Part shown: positions 47,225 to 58,948 of the stretch, piece after piece
Position numbering within the stretch: the first letter of the stretch is position 1
Layout: the number at the start of each line of letters is the position of its first letter
DNA from: Rosellinia necatrix
Lineage: Eukaryota; Ascomycota; Sordariomycetes; Xylariales; Xylariaceae
Direction of reading: 5' to 3'
DNA: 64,000 nt
Assembly (NCBI GenBank): GCA_021209875.1
Contig: JAGYVD010000001.1
Location: forward strand, 2,046,001-2,110,000
The notes under the pieces: model-generated
Database searches by the model: none
Told to the model about the DNA's origin: nothing
The model's input: the letters and a program-made list of their open reading frames with translations, nothing else
Made by a program: the position numbers and the translations under genes

Positions 47225-47791
47225 TCTCCTACTATTCAATTTCTAGTTCTACAAACGGTTTGAGGCCGTTGTAAGACCCCTCCTCAGTATAGAAAAAGAC
47301 ATCATTCTCGTGCTAGTGGCATGGAGACTGGCGTTACATGATGCGGAGCACAGCCTCAGCGACGAGTCGGGCCAACTGTATCATCTACCAGAGATCATAG
47401 CAGTGTGACAGTGTCTATATAATGCTTAAAATCCAAGAGCCTTTAGACCCAAGCTCTCTTCGCAGTTAACCATCACAATACCGTCACCTAGGCTACCACT
47501 AGACAGGTTAGTGGCGCGGCGATATTGTCGTGGGAATCTGCGCAGTTGCTAGATGACATTTACATAGCTCTCAGCCAGCAGCGAACTCCCTTGAAGCACT
47601 TCAAGACCATGATGCTGAAACTATGAGACCAGTAAAAAAGCCCGTGGCTGGGCACTTCACCCCACACATATCTCTCAAATAATAAATAATACTAACGCAC
47701 CACCCCACTACTCTGTACTTAGACTTGTTTCTTAATACTTCATCCAATACAATACACTTACCGAACCACTCATAACCTCACAATTCACGTA
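47225..47791. other. Intergenic
   Basis: No gene supported; no repeat stands out. Confidence 0.5.
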
Positions 47792-48375
47792 ATGCATCTT
47801 GCGGATGATGCGAAAGCTATTGCGTCCCAAGTTCATAAGAGTCCACTGCCCCAACAGAATGACCTAACTGCCTATCTGGACGACCTTGTCCAAGTGTCCA
47901 CCCGATTTAGCGATCCCATCAATCAAGTTGCTACGGCCTCGAATGGATGCAGTTTCGGCCAGTTTGACATGGCTACAAGAACGGATCTAGCTAACAGGAA
48001 CTTATTGAGGGCTTGAGACAAGAACTCGATATCTCAAAAAACAACCGAACCGATGCTTCGAGTGCCGCACTTGCCGCTGGCCCGACGTTATCATTGACAA
48101 ATGTGAAGCTCACGGACAAAGCATTCCAGGTGAACGGTAGAGTTATTAGGGGGCCAGAGGACCAAGATTTCAGCCAAATAACCCTTAGGGATATCGAACA
48201 GAGCGGTCATACAACAATGACAAATTCTGCCATGAGCCCAGCGCAGCTTAATGGGGTCGCTGCCGAGCAAAACAAGCGTTATCGGATGTCTGAACGCGCA
48301 TGTCTCTTAAAAATTGAGTCTCTGCCAGTTAAAATGAAGGAAGATATCTTGGCGGCTATGATTCATAACCTATGA
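47792..48375 (+). pseudogene. Small unknown gene split by a one-base frame break
   Basis: The frame from ATG 47792 reads MHLADDAKAIASQVHKSPLP to ...MATRTDLANR and ends at 48016. The other frame, open from 47995, continues naturally with QELIEGLRQELDISKNNR and runs to a stop at 48375 (...KMKEDILAAMIHNL). One base missing around 47,995 would join them into about 193 residues. The middle has a beta-like, Asn/Gln-containing region (KAFQVNGRVIRG...). I do not recognise the family. An intact original with a sequencing error is possible, since nearby genes show the same kind of break. Confidence 0.45.
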
Positions 48376-48709
48376 ATAAGCTTTAAAAACCAGGTGGGGG
48401 CGGCTTGAGTGTCAAAGATGCGCTGTCAGTTTGAAATTCAATTACGGAAGTCCTTAGAACTATGATACATGCTATCCGTCTAGTTATACACACTCGTTTT
48501 TAGATAACAAAATTTTCGTTCTCACGTTAGGGTGTAAAATTCAGTGTTCTATTCCCTTCTTCCCAGCTAACCCCCTATCCAACCATTATGCGTCCTTATG
48601 GCTACGTACAACTCCCACTGGGCTAATTGAATACTTATATGTTGATTTGTCGTGGTGGCTACAATGGATGAAGAATGCCAACAACACAAACGTCAGCCCC
48701 AGAAATAAC

Positions 48710-48871
48710 TGTCACAGTTCGTACTGCTGGTAGTTCCAGAAATAACTTATGTTATTGCACAAGGAGGGAAGATTCCTCACTTGGTCAGTCGCCAGCTACT
48801 CGCTCCTTTTATATACAGTATTCTGGCCCGTGCCCTAGTGGAGTTCTTAGGTTAGAACTAGTTCCGTGACA
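48710..48871. mobile_element. Solo-LTR-like element, 162 bases (copy 2)
   Basis: Starts TGTCAC and ends GTGACA (perfect 6-base inversion). It is flanked on both sides by ATAAC, a 5-base target duplication. It aligns without gaps to 8121-8282. Copy 2 keeps C or G at most positions where copy 1 has T or A, so it is the less mutated one. Confidence 0.8.
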
Positions 48872-48917
48872 ATAACAAGCTCTACTTCAAAACTAAGCCT
48901 TAGCATAGACGTTAAAA

Positions 48918-48978
<61 letters not shown>
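48918..48978. repeat. (TAC)20 microsatellite
   Basis: About 20 perfect TAC units, 46 bases after the LTR-like element. Confidence 0.95.
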
Positions 48979-48979
<1 letters not shown>

Positions 48980-49150
48980 AGCCTTAGCAGCCTAAAAGTC
49001 TCACTCTTTGGTTATGGCGAGGTTTTATTAACCGACTATTAGGAACGGACTATTTATTTGTTCAGGTGGATTCTATGCTCGCGCCGATTGCGCCGGAGAA
49101 AGGTAATCATTTGCACCTCCCTTGTTACTGCAACTATGTATAGGTACTAA

Positions 49151-50034
49151 TTAAGTATCGTTGTCGTTTTTGCGGTTGTTTGCTTGGCGGACTAGCTTGA
49201 TATGAAGGCCCAGTTTGGATAATATGGCAATATTTGATTGGAACTTAGCAATTAGCTGGGTTGGAGTAGCTAATGCTGGTGTATTTTCGCCTGATCCGGA
49301 ATCACACGCCCAGGGATTATCGCCGATTATCTTGGTAGCTTCTTTTATCAACTCACCCAACTTATGTGCACTATCCTTCAACAGTGGCTCCTTTTTGCGG
49401 GGGCGAGTTTGCTTGTCTTTTGTACATCTTTGTGTCATTAGCGTCGTAAAGGTAAATAGCGTAGGGGAATAACCATACCTACAGCAGTGCTTATTGAACC
49501 GGCACACCAAAGTAATGCGCCCAAAATAAGCTTTCCCAGCCGCTGGTAGATATCCGTCTCACTATCTAGGAGACTGTCCAGGTTCTGGTCGGGGATTTCA
49601 ACCTTCCACCAGCGTAGTTGATCGCACTCTTCGCCTAGCCGAAATCGCACCTCCAGCCAGAAGTCTGGGCCATCACTTATGTCATTAGATTTGGGTTTCG
49701 CAGGCGAGTTGGTCGTTCTAGGGTGGGGTGTCTCCTTGGTGTGACGTGAGCGAGTTCTCATCTGGTTTGAGCTTGAAGCGATAGAGTCTTGTCCCGGACT
49801 GCCCTCAGATTCGCCGGTCTCTAGGGGCGCGGGATCGAACAAGAAGGGCAACAACTGCTCGCGTAAGACCAAAAGCCAGAACTCGATTGTGGCATGAAAT
49901 ATCTAAGAGATGATTGTCGAGAAACCTCCTTCCCTTGTTGTTCCTGATGACTTCTGGCTTGATCTCGGACGATCTTGAGTCTGCTTCTGGGATGCTTCAG
50001 GGCTGACGTAATTCTCGAGGAGGTGACGCTCCAT
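49151..50034 (-). CDS. Possible small unknown gene, structure tentative
   Basis: A coding-like frame on the minus strand reads IFHATIEFWLLVLREQLLPF from about 49,902, then a Ser/Thr-rich linker and FWLEVRFRLGEECDQLRWW, into LGKLILGALLWCAG. A 62-base intron (49417-49478, GTATGG...AAAG) in the right phase joins to DKQTRPRKKEPLLKDSAHKL and a stop at 49151. Upstream, MERHLLENY (50008-50034) could join through a 105-base intron ending TTAG at 49903. If that stretch is read without splicing, the same frame meets a single TAG right at the junction; CAG to TAG is a typical RIP change, so a decayed gene is the alternative. Under the spliced model it has 238 residues. No family recognised. Confidence 0.4.
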
Positions 50035-52193
50035 TCTGTTCGTATGGGCAACCTGGGTAGTTGTAAGCTGGCGATCGTGGGTAGAATATTTAGGGCCCGA
50101 GTTCCATGGGCACGTATTACCCTTGTATGGGTCCAGGGGGTTGGATTCTCTTTTTGAAATAGCAGATAAATTTACTTTAGAGGAAGCAGCGTAGGTATGT
50201 TGATGCCTGTTATTTTATTATGGCTCTCTTTTTGGAAAGAAAAGAAAAGAAAAGAAAAGAAAAGAGAAAGACAAGAAAAAGGATCGTGATTCCGGGGCAT
50301 GATCTCGATGAAGAATCCAGCACATGCTCTAGACAGGGGTTGCGGGAGTGGTGGAAAGAAAGGTAGGGATACATTTGTGAGAGGGAAAGCAGGGATAGAT
50401 AGAGAGTGTAAAGGGGGGAAGGTTGGAAATCCATCACTCAATGCCACATGCAGCTCACCAGCCATATTCATTAGCACAGCGGTGAGAATTCTGACTTTGC
50501 ACACATAATTAACGAATAACATGAAAATCAAGAACAGCCTCATGTTACGCTAGATAGGGAGAGAAGGCTAGGACTCAGGCCCTGGATCCCAGTACTGTTA
50601 AAGCATATAGCTAGCGGTAACAAAGTATCATCCCTACATCACAATCTGACAAGAGAATCCAAAGTGAGAGGAATGAGGCTCTCTACGCAGGACTAGAGAT
50701 TCAAAATTTAGCAATGCTGCCCCGCCTCCCCGCCTCCCCTTACGCAGGCATTCCAATACCAATAACATACAGTCGGCTCGCCTCCATCCTCCTCAGGGGG
50801 ATGTGCAGCAGATGGAGTGGCAGCTGGACCGACGTGATCCTGCATATTTAGAATTGCTCTTACCTTTCATCACCCATTGAGGTGCCGCATGGCCGTTGGT
50901 TAGATGCTACCTGTTAGCCGTACTTCATCTCTTCTACTGACCTCCAAGTGATCCGGCGTCTGAGCAACTTTGCGTGAGTCGGTTTTCCTTTGCCGATCAG
51001 ACCTGGCAAAGAGGACTCATGCGGCAGCACGAGCTAAGGAGCGTTTAGAATGGGCGAAACGCACTACTCGGGGGCCGTAAGAGACGTCCTAGCAGGTCGA
51101 TGGATAATCTTAGAATGTGTAGAACCCCGATAATTCGAGTAAATCCAACATGATTAGCTTCCAACCCGGTGTTCTCCGCGCCTTGGTCCTGATATATATA
51201 CTTTCGAACCGGAACCTTAGATTTTCCGATCGATTAATCATTACCCCATAGCACGGAAAACCTACGAACATACATAAAACGAAATACTTACAATAATTAA
51301 AACGTCAGCTTCCAATATCACATCTCGGCTGACTTCATCAACTCGGAATAATATTAACGAGATAATTCTGGTGAGCATGGCAAATCCCTGTGGCAAAGCA
51401 GTTGCAACTAGGGCGGTTGTCACGAGTATAGATAATCATGTAGTAGACGAATATAGCATACAAATACACGCCTCTAAATGCCATCAATAGAAATAACTCT
51501 TAGATCAAAGGCAACGTGAAAAGACAAACTACCAGACTGGTCTCGCACTACTGCGGACGGGCCTCTGCCGGTGATTAATTATACCGGAATGAGACAGTAC
51601 CGCCGCAGTAGACAGTCCCCTATTGTGATGTCTTCGAAGTTCGCCCAGCAAGAATCAGACCACCTCAAGCAAGATACATACATGATACACCTGCTCCGGA
51701 ATATTTGGCAACATGCTGGTGCCGTCATATCCGGGATACACAATGGCTTTCTTAAATAACTCGGTGAAGTTACTAGTGGGTCTTATTTTCCCTTAAGGGC
51801 GGAGCATCATGACCCGGGGGGCCGCATGCCTACATATCCCCGTGTCAGTGCCCACTTCTGCTTCTGGGTTTAGGTGGTTTTACTAGGGACCGCCGACGTA
51901 ATCACGCCCTTTACGGCTACGCATCTTACTGACCCATAGGTGGAAAATCTGGCAACTCCCGACCCTGGGGCCAACTTTGATTGCGTGTTGGATGTAAACA
52001 ATGCGAGCTATACCTGTGGAGGAAGACCACCCACGGACTACACCGGGCACCCAAACCCAGCATGTCGTGGTAATAAGCTCTCCGGCCCTGCCGCTACCGC
52101 TGGGCATGAGCTTAAATAGTGTGAAGTGCCGGGAATCTTGAACGTTTGGCCAGGGGCGCAAGTCGATCATCACCCATCTCATTACGGATCACC
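50035..52193. other. Intergenic
   Basis: Contains an (AAAAG)n stretch at about 50,237-50,272 and otherwise unremarkable sequence; no ORF with coding features. The last 100 bases include a TATA-like CTTAAATAG at about 52,111-52,119, about 75 bases before the pectin lyase ATG. Confidence 0.6.
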
Positions 52194-53398
52194 ATGCGAT
52201 CGTCATACCTCGCTTTTCTGGCCTCTGCCCTGGCTGGCTGCGCTCGCGCGGTTGGCGTTACGGGCGCTGCTGAAGGCTTCGCGAAGGGCGTCACCGGAGG
52301 CGGAACGGCCACTCCTGTATACCCAACCACAAATGCCGAGCTGGTGTCCTACCTTGGCGACAGCTCCGCCCGCGTTATCATCCTGACGAAGACGTTCGAT
52401 TTCAGAGGGACCGAGGGCACCGTCACCGCTACCGGCTGCGCTCCCTGGGGCACTGGCTCTGCTTGCCAGACCGCCATCGACCAGAATGGGTGGTGCACCA
52501 ACTATCAGCCAAACGCACCCAATGTCTCGGTTTCGTACGACACGGCCGGCATACTGGGCATTACCGTCAAGAGCAATAAGTCGCTCGTCGGCCAGGGCAG
52601 TAGCGGTGTCATCATCGGCAAGGGCTTGAGGATTGTTAGTGGCGCGACCAATGTCATCATCCAGAACATTATGATCACCAATCTCAACCCCCAATACGTC
52701 TGGGGTGGCGATGCCATCACTCTGGACAACACCGATCTCGTATGGATCGATCACGTCACGGTAAGCACTTGTCCTACTGTTCATACCGCTGTGGGAACGA
52801 CGCGAGCTAACATGCATTCCAGACCTCGCTCATTGGTCGCCAACATATTGTGCTGGGGAGCAACGCCTCCAACAGGGTGACAATCAGCAACAACTACATC
52901 GATGGAAGGTCTAGCTGGTCCGCGACCTGTGACGGCTACCACTACTGGAACCTGTACTTCACGGGCTCCAATGACCTGGTGACCTTGAAGGGGAACTATA
53001 TCCATCATACGTCAGGCCGTGCACCCAAGGTCGGAGGCAACACGCTTCTCCATGCCGTCAACAACTATTGGTACCAGAGCAGCGGACATATCTTCGAGGT
53101 TGACTCGGGCGCCAAGATCCTCGCGGAAGGCAACGTATTCCAGAATGCGGGCCAGATGGTCGAGACCAGCAGCCTGGCAGGCCAGATCTTCACTAGCCCG
53201 GACAGCACCGCCAACGCGGCTTGCTCAACATACCTCGGACATACTTGCCAGCTCAATGCCTATGGAACCACAACGAGCTACTCCGGCACGGACACTAGCT
53301 TCTTCCAGAACTTCAGCGGGAAGAATATCGCTTCGGCGGCTACTGCGTCATCGGCACAGTCAAGCGTCCCGAATAGCGCCGGGTACGGGAAGATCTGA
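52194..53398 (+). CDS. Secreted pectin lyase, polysaccharide lyase family 1
   Basis: Two exons, 52194-52760 and 52823-53398, phase 0 (GTAAGC...CCAG), 380 residues. Signal peptide [19 protein letters not shown], then [17 protein letters not shown], the hallmark start of Aspergillus PelA-type pectin lyases. Core motifs: [57 protein letters not shown] across the intron, NNYIDG, and [13 protein letters not shown] and the Arg after HHTSG lie where PL1 enzymes bind substrate and carry the catalytic Arg. The Cys pairs around APWGTGSAC and DQNGWC fit the secreted fold. Reaction: beta-elimination of methyl-esterified pectin without Ca. The usual fungal length is about 380, so it looks complete. Confidence 0.95.
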
Positions 53399-53608
53399 TC
53401 GGCTCGGGCTTGAAAATGGAAAACGTATATTCGCCGAAGCTCTCGGCTGTAGTAAGCTACATCTTTTGAGATCCTACAATAAAAAATTTGTCTCAATATT
53501 ACTGGAAGTTCCTGCAAGTCTTGCTTCCATAACCATAGCATTGGTATAACGTGGCACCGTAGAGTAGTGGACGGCCCGGAGTGTAAACGGATCAGCTGGG
53601 GTTGTACA

Positions 53609-54439
53609 TCAAAGATCTAACCCCCTAAAGGGCGTGTTCGTAGCGGCCAGGGTGGCGCCGCCGTCAACTACTAACGTATGTCCATTCACATAGCTCGAGG
53701 CCGGGGAGGCGAGAAAGGCGACGGCGTCCGCGACCTCATCAGCCTGGACCAGTCTGCCCATGGGTAGGTCGCCGAGCATGGTCCTCTCGAAGGCCGGGGC
53801 CGCCTTGGAATAGTTCTCCAGCGTCGGGCCGGAGACGTAAGACGGGGCGACGGCATTCACCCGGATGCCCCTCGCGGCGTTCTCGAGGGCCGCCGTCTGC
53901 ACCATGGCCCGGACGGCATGCTTCGCCGTGTTATAGTGGCCGGAGCCCGGGAACACGCGCTCCGCCGCCACCGACGTGAGGATGACGATGGACCCCCTGG
54001 CCAGGGGGCGGCTGTCGTGGGCCGGCGACCGGACGGCCTCCTGCCGGTCCATGACACGAAGCGCCGCGCGCGTCACCAGGAAGCAGCCAATGTTGTGCGA
54101 CTCGTCGAGCTTGCGTCACTCGGAGAGGGGCATGTCGCGGATGGGCGTGCTGCTAGAGGGCACGATCTACCTCCCCTGTCAGCGGGCATGGCGAATGATA
54201 CCCACGCATCGCACCGTCGCGCGGGACCATGGACGAAGAGAGAGAGAGAGGGGCCGACTTACACCAGCGCTGTTCACGAGCACGTCGGCGCCTAGCGAGA
54301 CCTGCCGCAGCGCTATGGCCCGACCGATCCCACCACCTGTTTTCCCGTTAACCGACGCCGCTGCCCCGGCACCCGAGAGATGCGAGAGTGTAGCATGCTT
54401 ACCGGCACCCACTACAACAACAACGCCGCGGGTCTCCAT
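53609..54439 (-). pseudogene. Short-chain dehydrogenase/reductase with premature TGA
   Basis: Three exons on the minus strand: 54403-54439, 54263-54336 and 53609-54166. METRGVVVVVGAG joins to GGIGRAIALR, giving the Rossmann motif GAGGGIG, and exon 2 ends VLVNSAG (NAG-type motif). Exon 3 reads IVPSSSTPIRDMPLSE, then TGA at 54116-54118, then [19 protein letters not shown]. SDRs have Trp at this place (SEW), so TGG to TGA is a single G to A change. Downstream is intact: LTSVAA (catalytic Ser), GHYNTAKHA (Tyr and Lys), [11 protein letters not shown], and [11 protein letters not shown]. Without the stop the protein would be 222 residues. An alternative splice that skips the stop (acceptor just before LDES) would drop an expected structural segment. 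Either a recent null allele or a base error. The substrate is unknown. Confidence 0.7.
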
Positions 54440-57400
54440 GTTGATTCGATGATGCTGGCTGGCGCTTCACTTCACGTGTCTTGGTGACGAGGTTGCGACG
54501 AAGTCAGGGGTAGTTATGGGAAGTTCAATAAATCACTTCGAGGGCGAGTTTATAAAGACCAATGCGTGGTAGCCGAGGCGACCCCGAACCTCGTGAGTGA
54601 GGCATAATGATACATCATGACTCCAGATGTAGAATTCACCCCGCATTCCGCATTGGAGAAGCAATTACAGCAATTACATGGTGCTACTCTTCGCAGAAGT
54701 ACTTACGTGGGTTACCTACCCGGCCATGGTAATTACTAACCGATTCCGCCCCAGCAATGTTTATCACTACACACAATGCTACGTAGGAGTGGCCCCTAGG
54801 GACGCAAGTCTCGCTTATAATTACAGCCCAATTAACGGGGCCAAGCTGCACTAAAGCGCCCGGGTAGGTATGCACCATCTTCGGTGTAGATACGGACGCA
54901 TCGTGTGTTAGCTGATGTGGTTCCAACGTCCCGGGTCGGCACCCTACTTAGAGCCGGTATAGGTATATATTTCTTCGTCGAACAAGATAGTCGCATACGT
55001 TGCACACCGGCGGGTTGGCAATATTGGTATCCTCCCATATACCTTTTTCGACAAGAAGGAAATCCTCATTTCACTCATTTATACCTCATCCGCTAACATC
55101 GAAGGCATGTTTATATATATATATATAAACCCTATTACGATCCTCTATCCACCCCTCTATCAATGGCCCAATGGCCCGCCCAGCAAGTATATTAAAGATT
55201 AGGGTCCATCGTTATCCTTACTATACCGGGACAGAGAAAATCTCTAAAGATATATAGGGTAAGGCGCGCCTTTTCGCTCGCTATCCTAGAACTAGCTATA
55301 AACCAAAATCAAGTCCGGCGTCAAGCCCAATGTGACCTCGATCTTCAATGTCCACGATCTAGACGACTTCCTTTGAGTGAATGATCTATAATGGTTACGT
55401 CGGAATGTGTTTCCAAGCTCCGTTTGAGAAAGGGGTGCATTCAACACGTGAACCAGAGGTGATCGAATTGAGTCTACCTCTACATATCAGGAATTCAGGC
55501 GCCGTAAAGGGTCGAGCTCGGTCTGAAAATAGGACTCAAATTTGGCCTGGGGAAATACTGCTCCTGGGGTCTTCTACAGTATGCCAAAGCTTTAGCGCAC
55601 GTTTTCGCAGAGAGTTTATCTACGCAACATTCAAGAAGAAGCATAATAACCTTGCGCATGCCTCGCCTTGTGCGATCTACAGGCATGAAGCCTTATATAT
55701 CCTTGCAACGTAACAGTCCAACATATCCAATTGAATATATTCAATAGGCTGGGGAAAAAAATTAAGCCTCAGCCCTAAAGTCCACTCGATAAACTGAAAA
55801 TGATAGGTCGGGTTCATGAACCTAATCGCTCGGGGCGACTCAGCTGCAGCTATGAGCTAAACTCGCGGGTTTTAATTCAAGCCATCGCCTAGAGTAGCTC
55901 GGCGGCTGCTCGACACTCGACGCGCGAGCTGGGGGGGTACATACTAGGTGTAATAAAGTACGAGACTAGGTGATTATACCCCGAAATAGGGGTAGATTAG
56001 GGGTAAATTTTTGAGCCTATTTATGTAATTCAAGTAAGAATATTTGTACAATTGTCTGAGTCTCACACATCTACCATTTAGAGGAGATCATCGCTGCTCT
56101 TTTAGCCAACATATTCGGTCCCTCAACGATTACTTATTATTTATCATAATTTACAAGAATGAGGTGAGTATGGAAGTCAGCCTACCGCTCGAGTCACGCA
56201 AGTGTCCGCAGCTAGGGCACTTAAGTGAACCACCTGCACTATGGGGGTAATAATAGCGGTTCCGTTGGAGATAAGTCGCCCTTACTCTTCCAACTGTAGT
56301 TCGTATCACTTGCACTGTTGGGGAACTAGTTGATCAAGGCACCGTAATGTAGTAATATCCATTAGAATAAAACAATAAAAATCAATGAGGCAAAAAGATA
56401 GCTGATGGTGTGAAGCCTGGAAATTTTACATAGGTGGTTTCGTACCCCTTTTTATGCCACTCTGGCCAATTTAGCCCCTAATACCCGCTTCCCTAGAAGC
56501 TTGGTCACAATACTCCACTTCAGCACGCGGGCTAATTCAGTAGGTCGAGGATAAACGCTTCCCACAATCCCTACCCAGTTCACTCCACACCTCACCAACC
56601 TACAAGACACCATGTAAGCAAAGCCAGCACACCCCCACAACAACCACCACCATACACAACTACCCTACATGGATACCACCCTTGAGGACGCTGTGGCGGC
56701 TATAGGGGACCGGGAAGATCGCTGAAAAGGGCTGACATATGAGGTAGTCTTCGAACAGACCAAACATCGATGCACGCTTTTCTACTGCCCCTGGTAATAG
56801 GAAAAGGCACAGTAGGAATAGGGAAGCTCAAGACTACAAACGAACAATATTAAATACTATTTATAAAAACAAGTCAGATATCTAACAGCTTGGCCTAGAT
56901 ATAGACACTATACCTATCAGGTGCAATTATGACACTGCTAGCTACTATCCGACACCTAGGGTGGCTGTAGTACTGGAATCGGGCGTATACCTTCAAGACC
57001 CCCTTGGGTCTTGAAAGGTTCAGGAATCAATTGCTTGCCTTATTGAGCCCTAATTACAACACTTACGCCCCCCTACTATCCGGAACAAGCCTATATGTTC
57101 ACTTTGTCATATCCTCACTTAACAGTGCCTATATAACAACTTAACTTAGAATGGCATGCATACACTTAGAGAGCCATTCACAGGTATCATGGGACGGAAC
57201 AATGCAGATTATGCTTCACCATGTATTGCATTTTTTTTCCAGAACTTAGAGCTGTCAAATTGAACTTGCAGGTGAATTCGGCAGGTAATCCTTCGTCTAT
57301 TTACATCGATTCAATTGTTACCTACCTTTTGTAGTCAGATCTTGGTTTCGTCGTGCTCTTACGAACATGCCCACTTATCCGGAACACGACGAGAATGTTT

Positions 57401-58948
57401 CTGACAATCGTTCCGGTGCTTCCCTATTGAGTCCGGATCACCGGCCTGTCTAGATGCTGTGTGCTGTGTGGGGTGTGGTTTGACTGAGTGCGGCCCGGCA
57501 AGCCACCTCGGCAATTGAGTCCCCCTATTTAGCTAGTCGCCAAAGAAAACCACCTTTTTCTTTGGCTACCGTTTCTGCCGCGTCGCAAAACGCCAGGCAG
57601 GCCCGAACGTGGTAGTACTCCCCCTCTGCCTTTGAGAGGTTGTTGATTGGGGCGGGTAGTTCAAGTTGCTTGATCAAAAGTAGAAGCCATAAGATAGGAT
57701 AGTGGGATGATTGATTATTACTTCATATTGTTATTTCTGTTGTTGTTGATGTTGATAATAATGATAATGATGGTGGAAGAGGGAGATAGGAGAGAAAATA
57801 ATGGTGGACATGAGCTTTTTCGTGCCTACTGACCTACCTATGCTCTATTCTTATCAACAGACCTACCTTCGGTTAAATAATAGTACCTACCTTTTAAGCA
57901 GCGAGAATTTTGTTACTGATATCCGCTAACGAAGACAATCATCGATATATATCTGCTTTGACCTTTTTCTTATTTCTTATTTTTATTTTTATTAGAATAT
58001 GGATGTGCATGTATCCAGCTTTAGGTAGGTAGATAGATACCTTGATCCTTCCCCTGCCAACTATTGTCGCTCCACGTCGGCCTTCATCAATACTACTCTA
58101 CAGGCGATCAGCTTGGTCCCCAGCGCATCTTATTGTAGGCCAGGTCAGCCGTCGACGATGTGCTTTTGGCAGCATGGGGTTCGCGAGATTTATATCTCCG
58201 TCTCAATAGGTAGTGGAACACTGAAATACACTTCACAAAACACATCTTAGCGCTGCCTAGCTTAGATCGCCAATAGATGAGAAAACGTGGGTAGGGACGT
58301 GCGGAGTCACCGGAAGCGCCCGCGTTGTAGGTCATATGAACAGTTTTATGCGACGTATTTTACATAATGAGACCACCAATTCTCACACTCAATATGGCTT
58401 CAAGTCGGGGGTAGAATTAATCCGTATCTAGACTGGCCGCCTTATATAGATCCCCCTGAATTATTCTGGAAATAGGGTGTTCCTAGTAAATTTATTCCCT
58501 GACACCCCACTCTATCACCCTTTATCAAAGAGACAGACATTGTGTATGCAACCTAATGCTGTTATAATACCACAATTGTAAGTGAAAGCTGATTGATCCC
58601 ACCCTGAATAACGGATAGAATCCTAAACAGCGTTGACCCTGTGTATTATGGGTGAACCGCTGAGCGAAATGTCCAATATTAACATGCGGCAGCATCGCGT
58701 CGAGAGAGTACTGCTGCTCTCGGTTTCCGAAATAATTATTGGTATTCCGCGAGGATGTGCAATCCGCAATGATATACCGTACGTGACGAATGGAACTATC
58801 CCAGGCCGCGACCTATACAGTAGGAGCCAATCTCTTGGGGCCAGCGGCCCAGGATGAAAAAGGGGGTATTCCGAACCCCAAGATACAAAGACCATGATTA
58901 TACATCGGTATGTCCGGGCGACACACCCTAATAACGCACAAGGCCGAC
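54440..58948. other. 4.5-kb gene-poor region
   Basis: No coding ORF supported on either strand. It includes a (TA)n run at about 55,113-55,128, AT-rich stretches with many TA steps that look RIP-affected (55,100-56,450), the mutated LTR-like copy at 56915-57124, and TAGG/CCTA words near 57,830-57,890 and 58,022. Confidence 0.55.
56915..57124. mobile_element. Mutated second copy of the 217-base LTR-like element
   Basis: Aligns over its whole length to 6730-6946. Shared anchors include ATGACACTGC, AGGTTCAGGAATCAA against AGGGTTCAGGAATCAA, GAGCCCTAA and ACAAGCCTAT. The 5' end is TATCAG instead of TGTCAG, a CpA to TpA change on the other strand, as in RIP. The 3' end is also altered (TTAACA) and no target duplication remains visible. 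Confidence 0.7.

Larger units (their letters stand above)
48376..49150. other. Intergenic with LTR-like element and microsatellite
   Basis: Holds the 162-base LTR-like copy 2 at 48710-48871 and the (TAC)20 array just after it. No gene. Confidence 0.7.
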
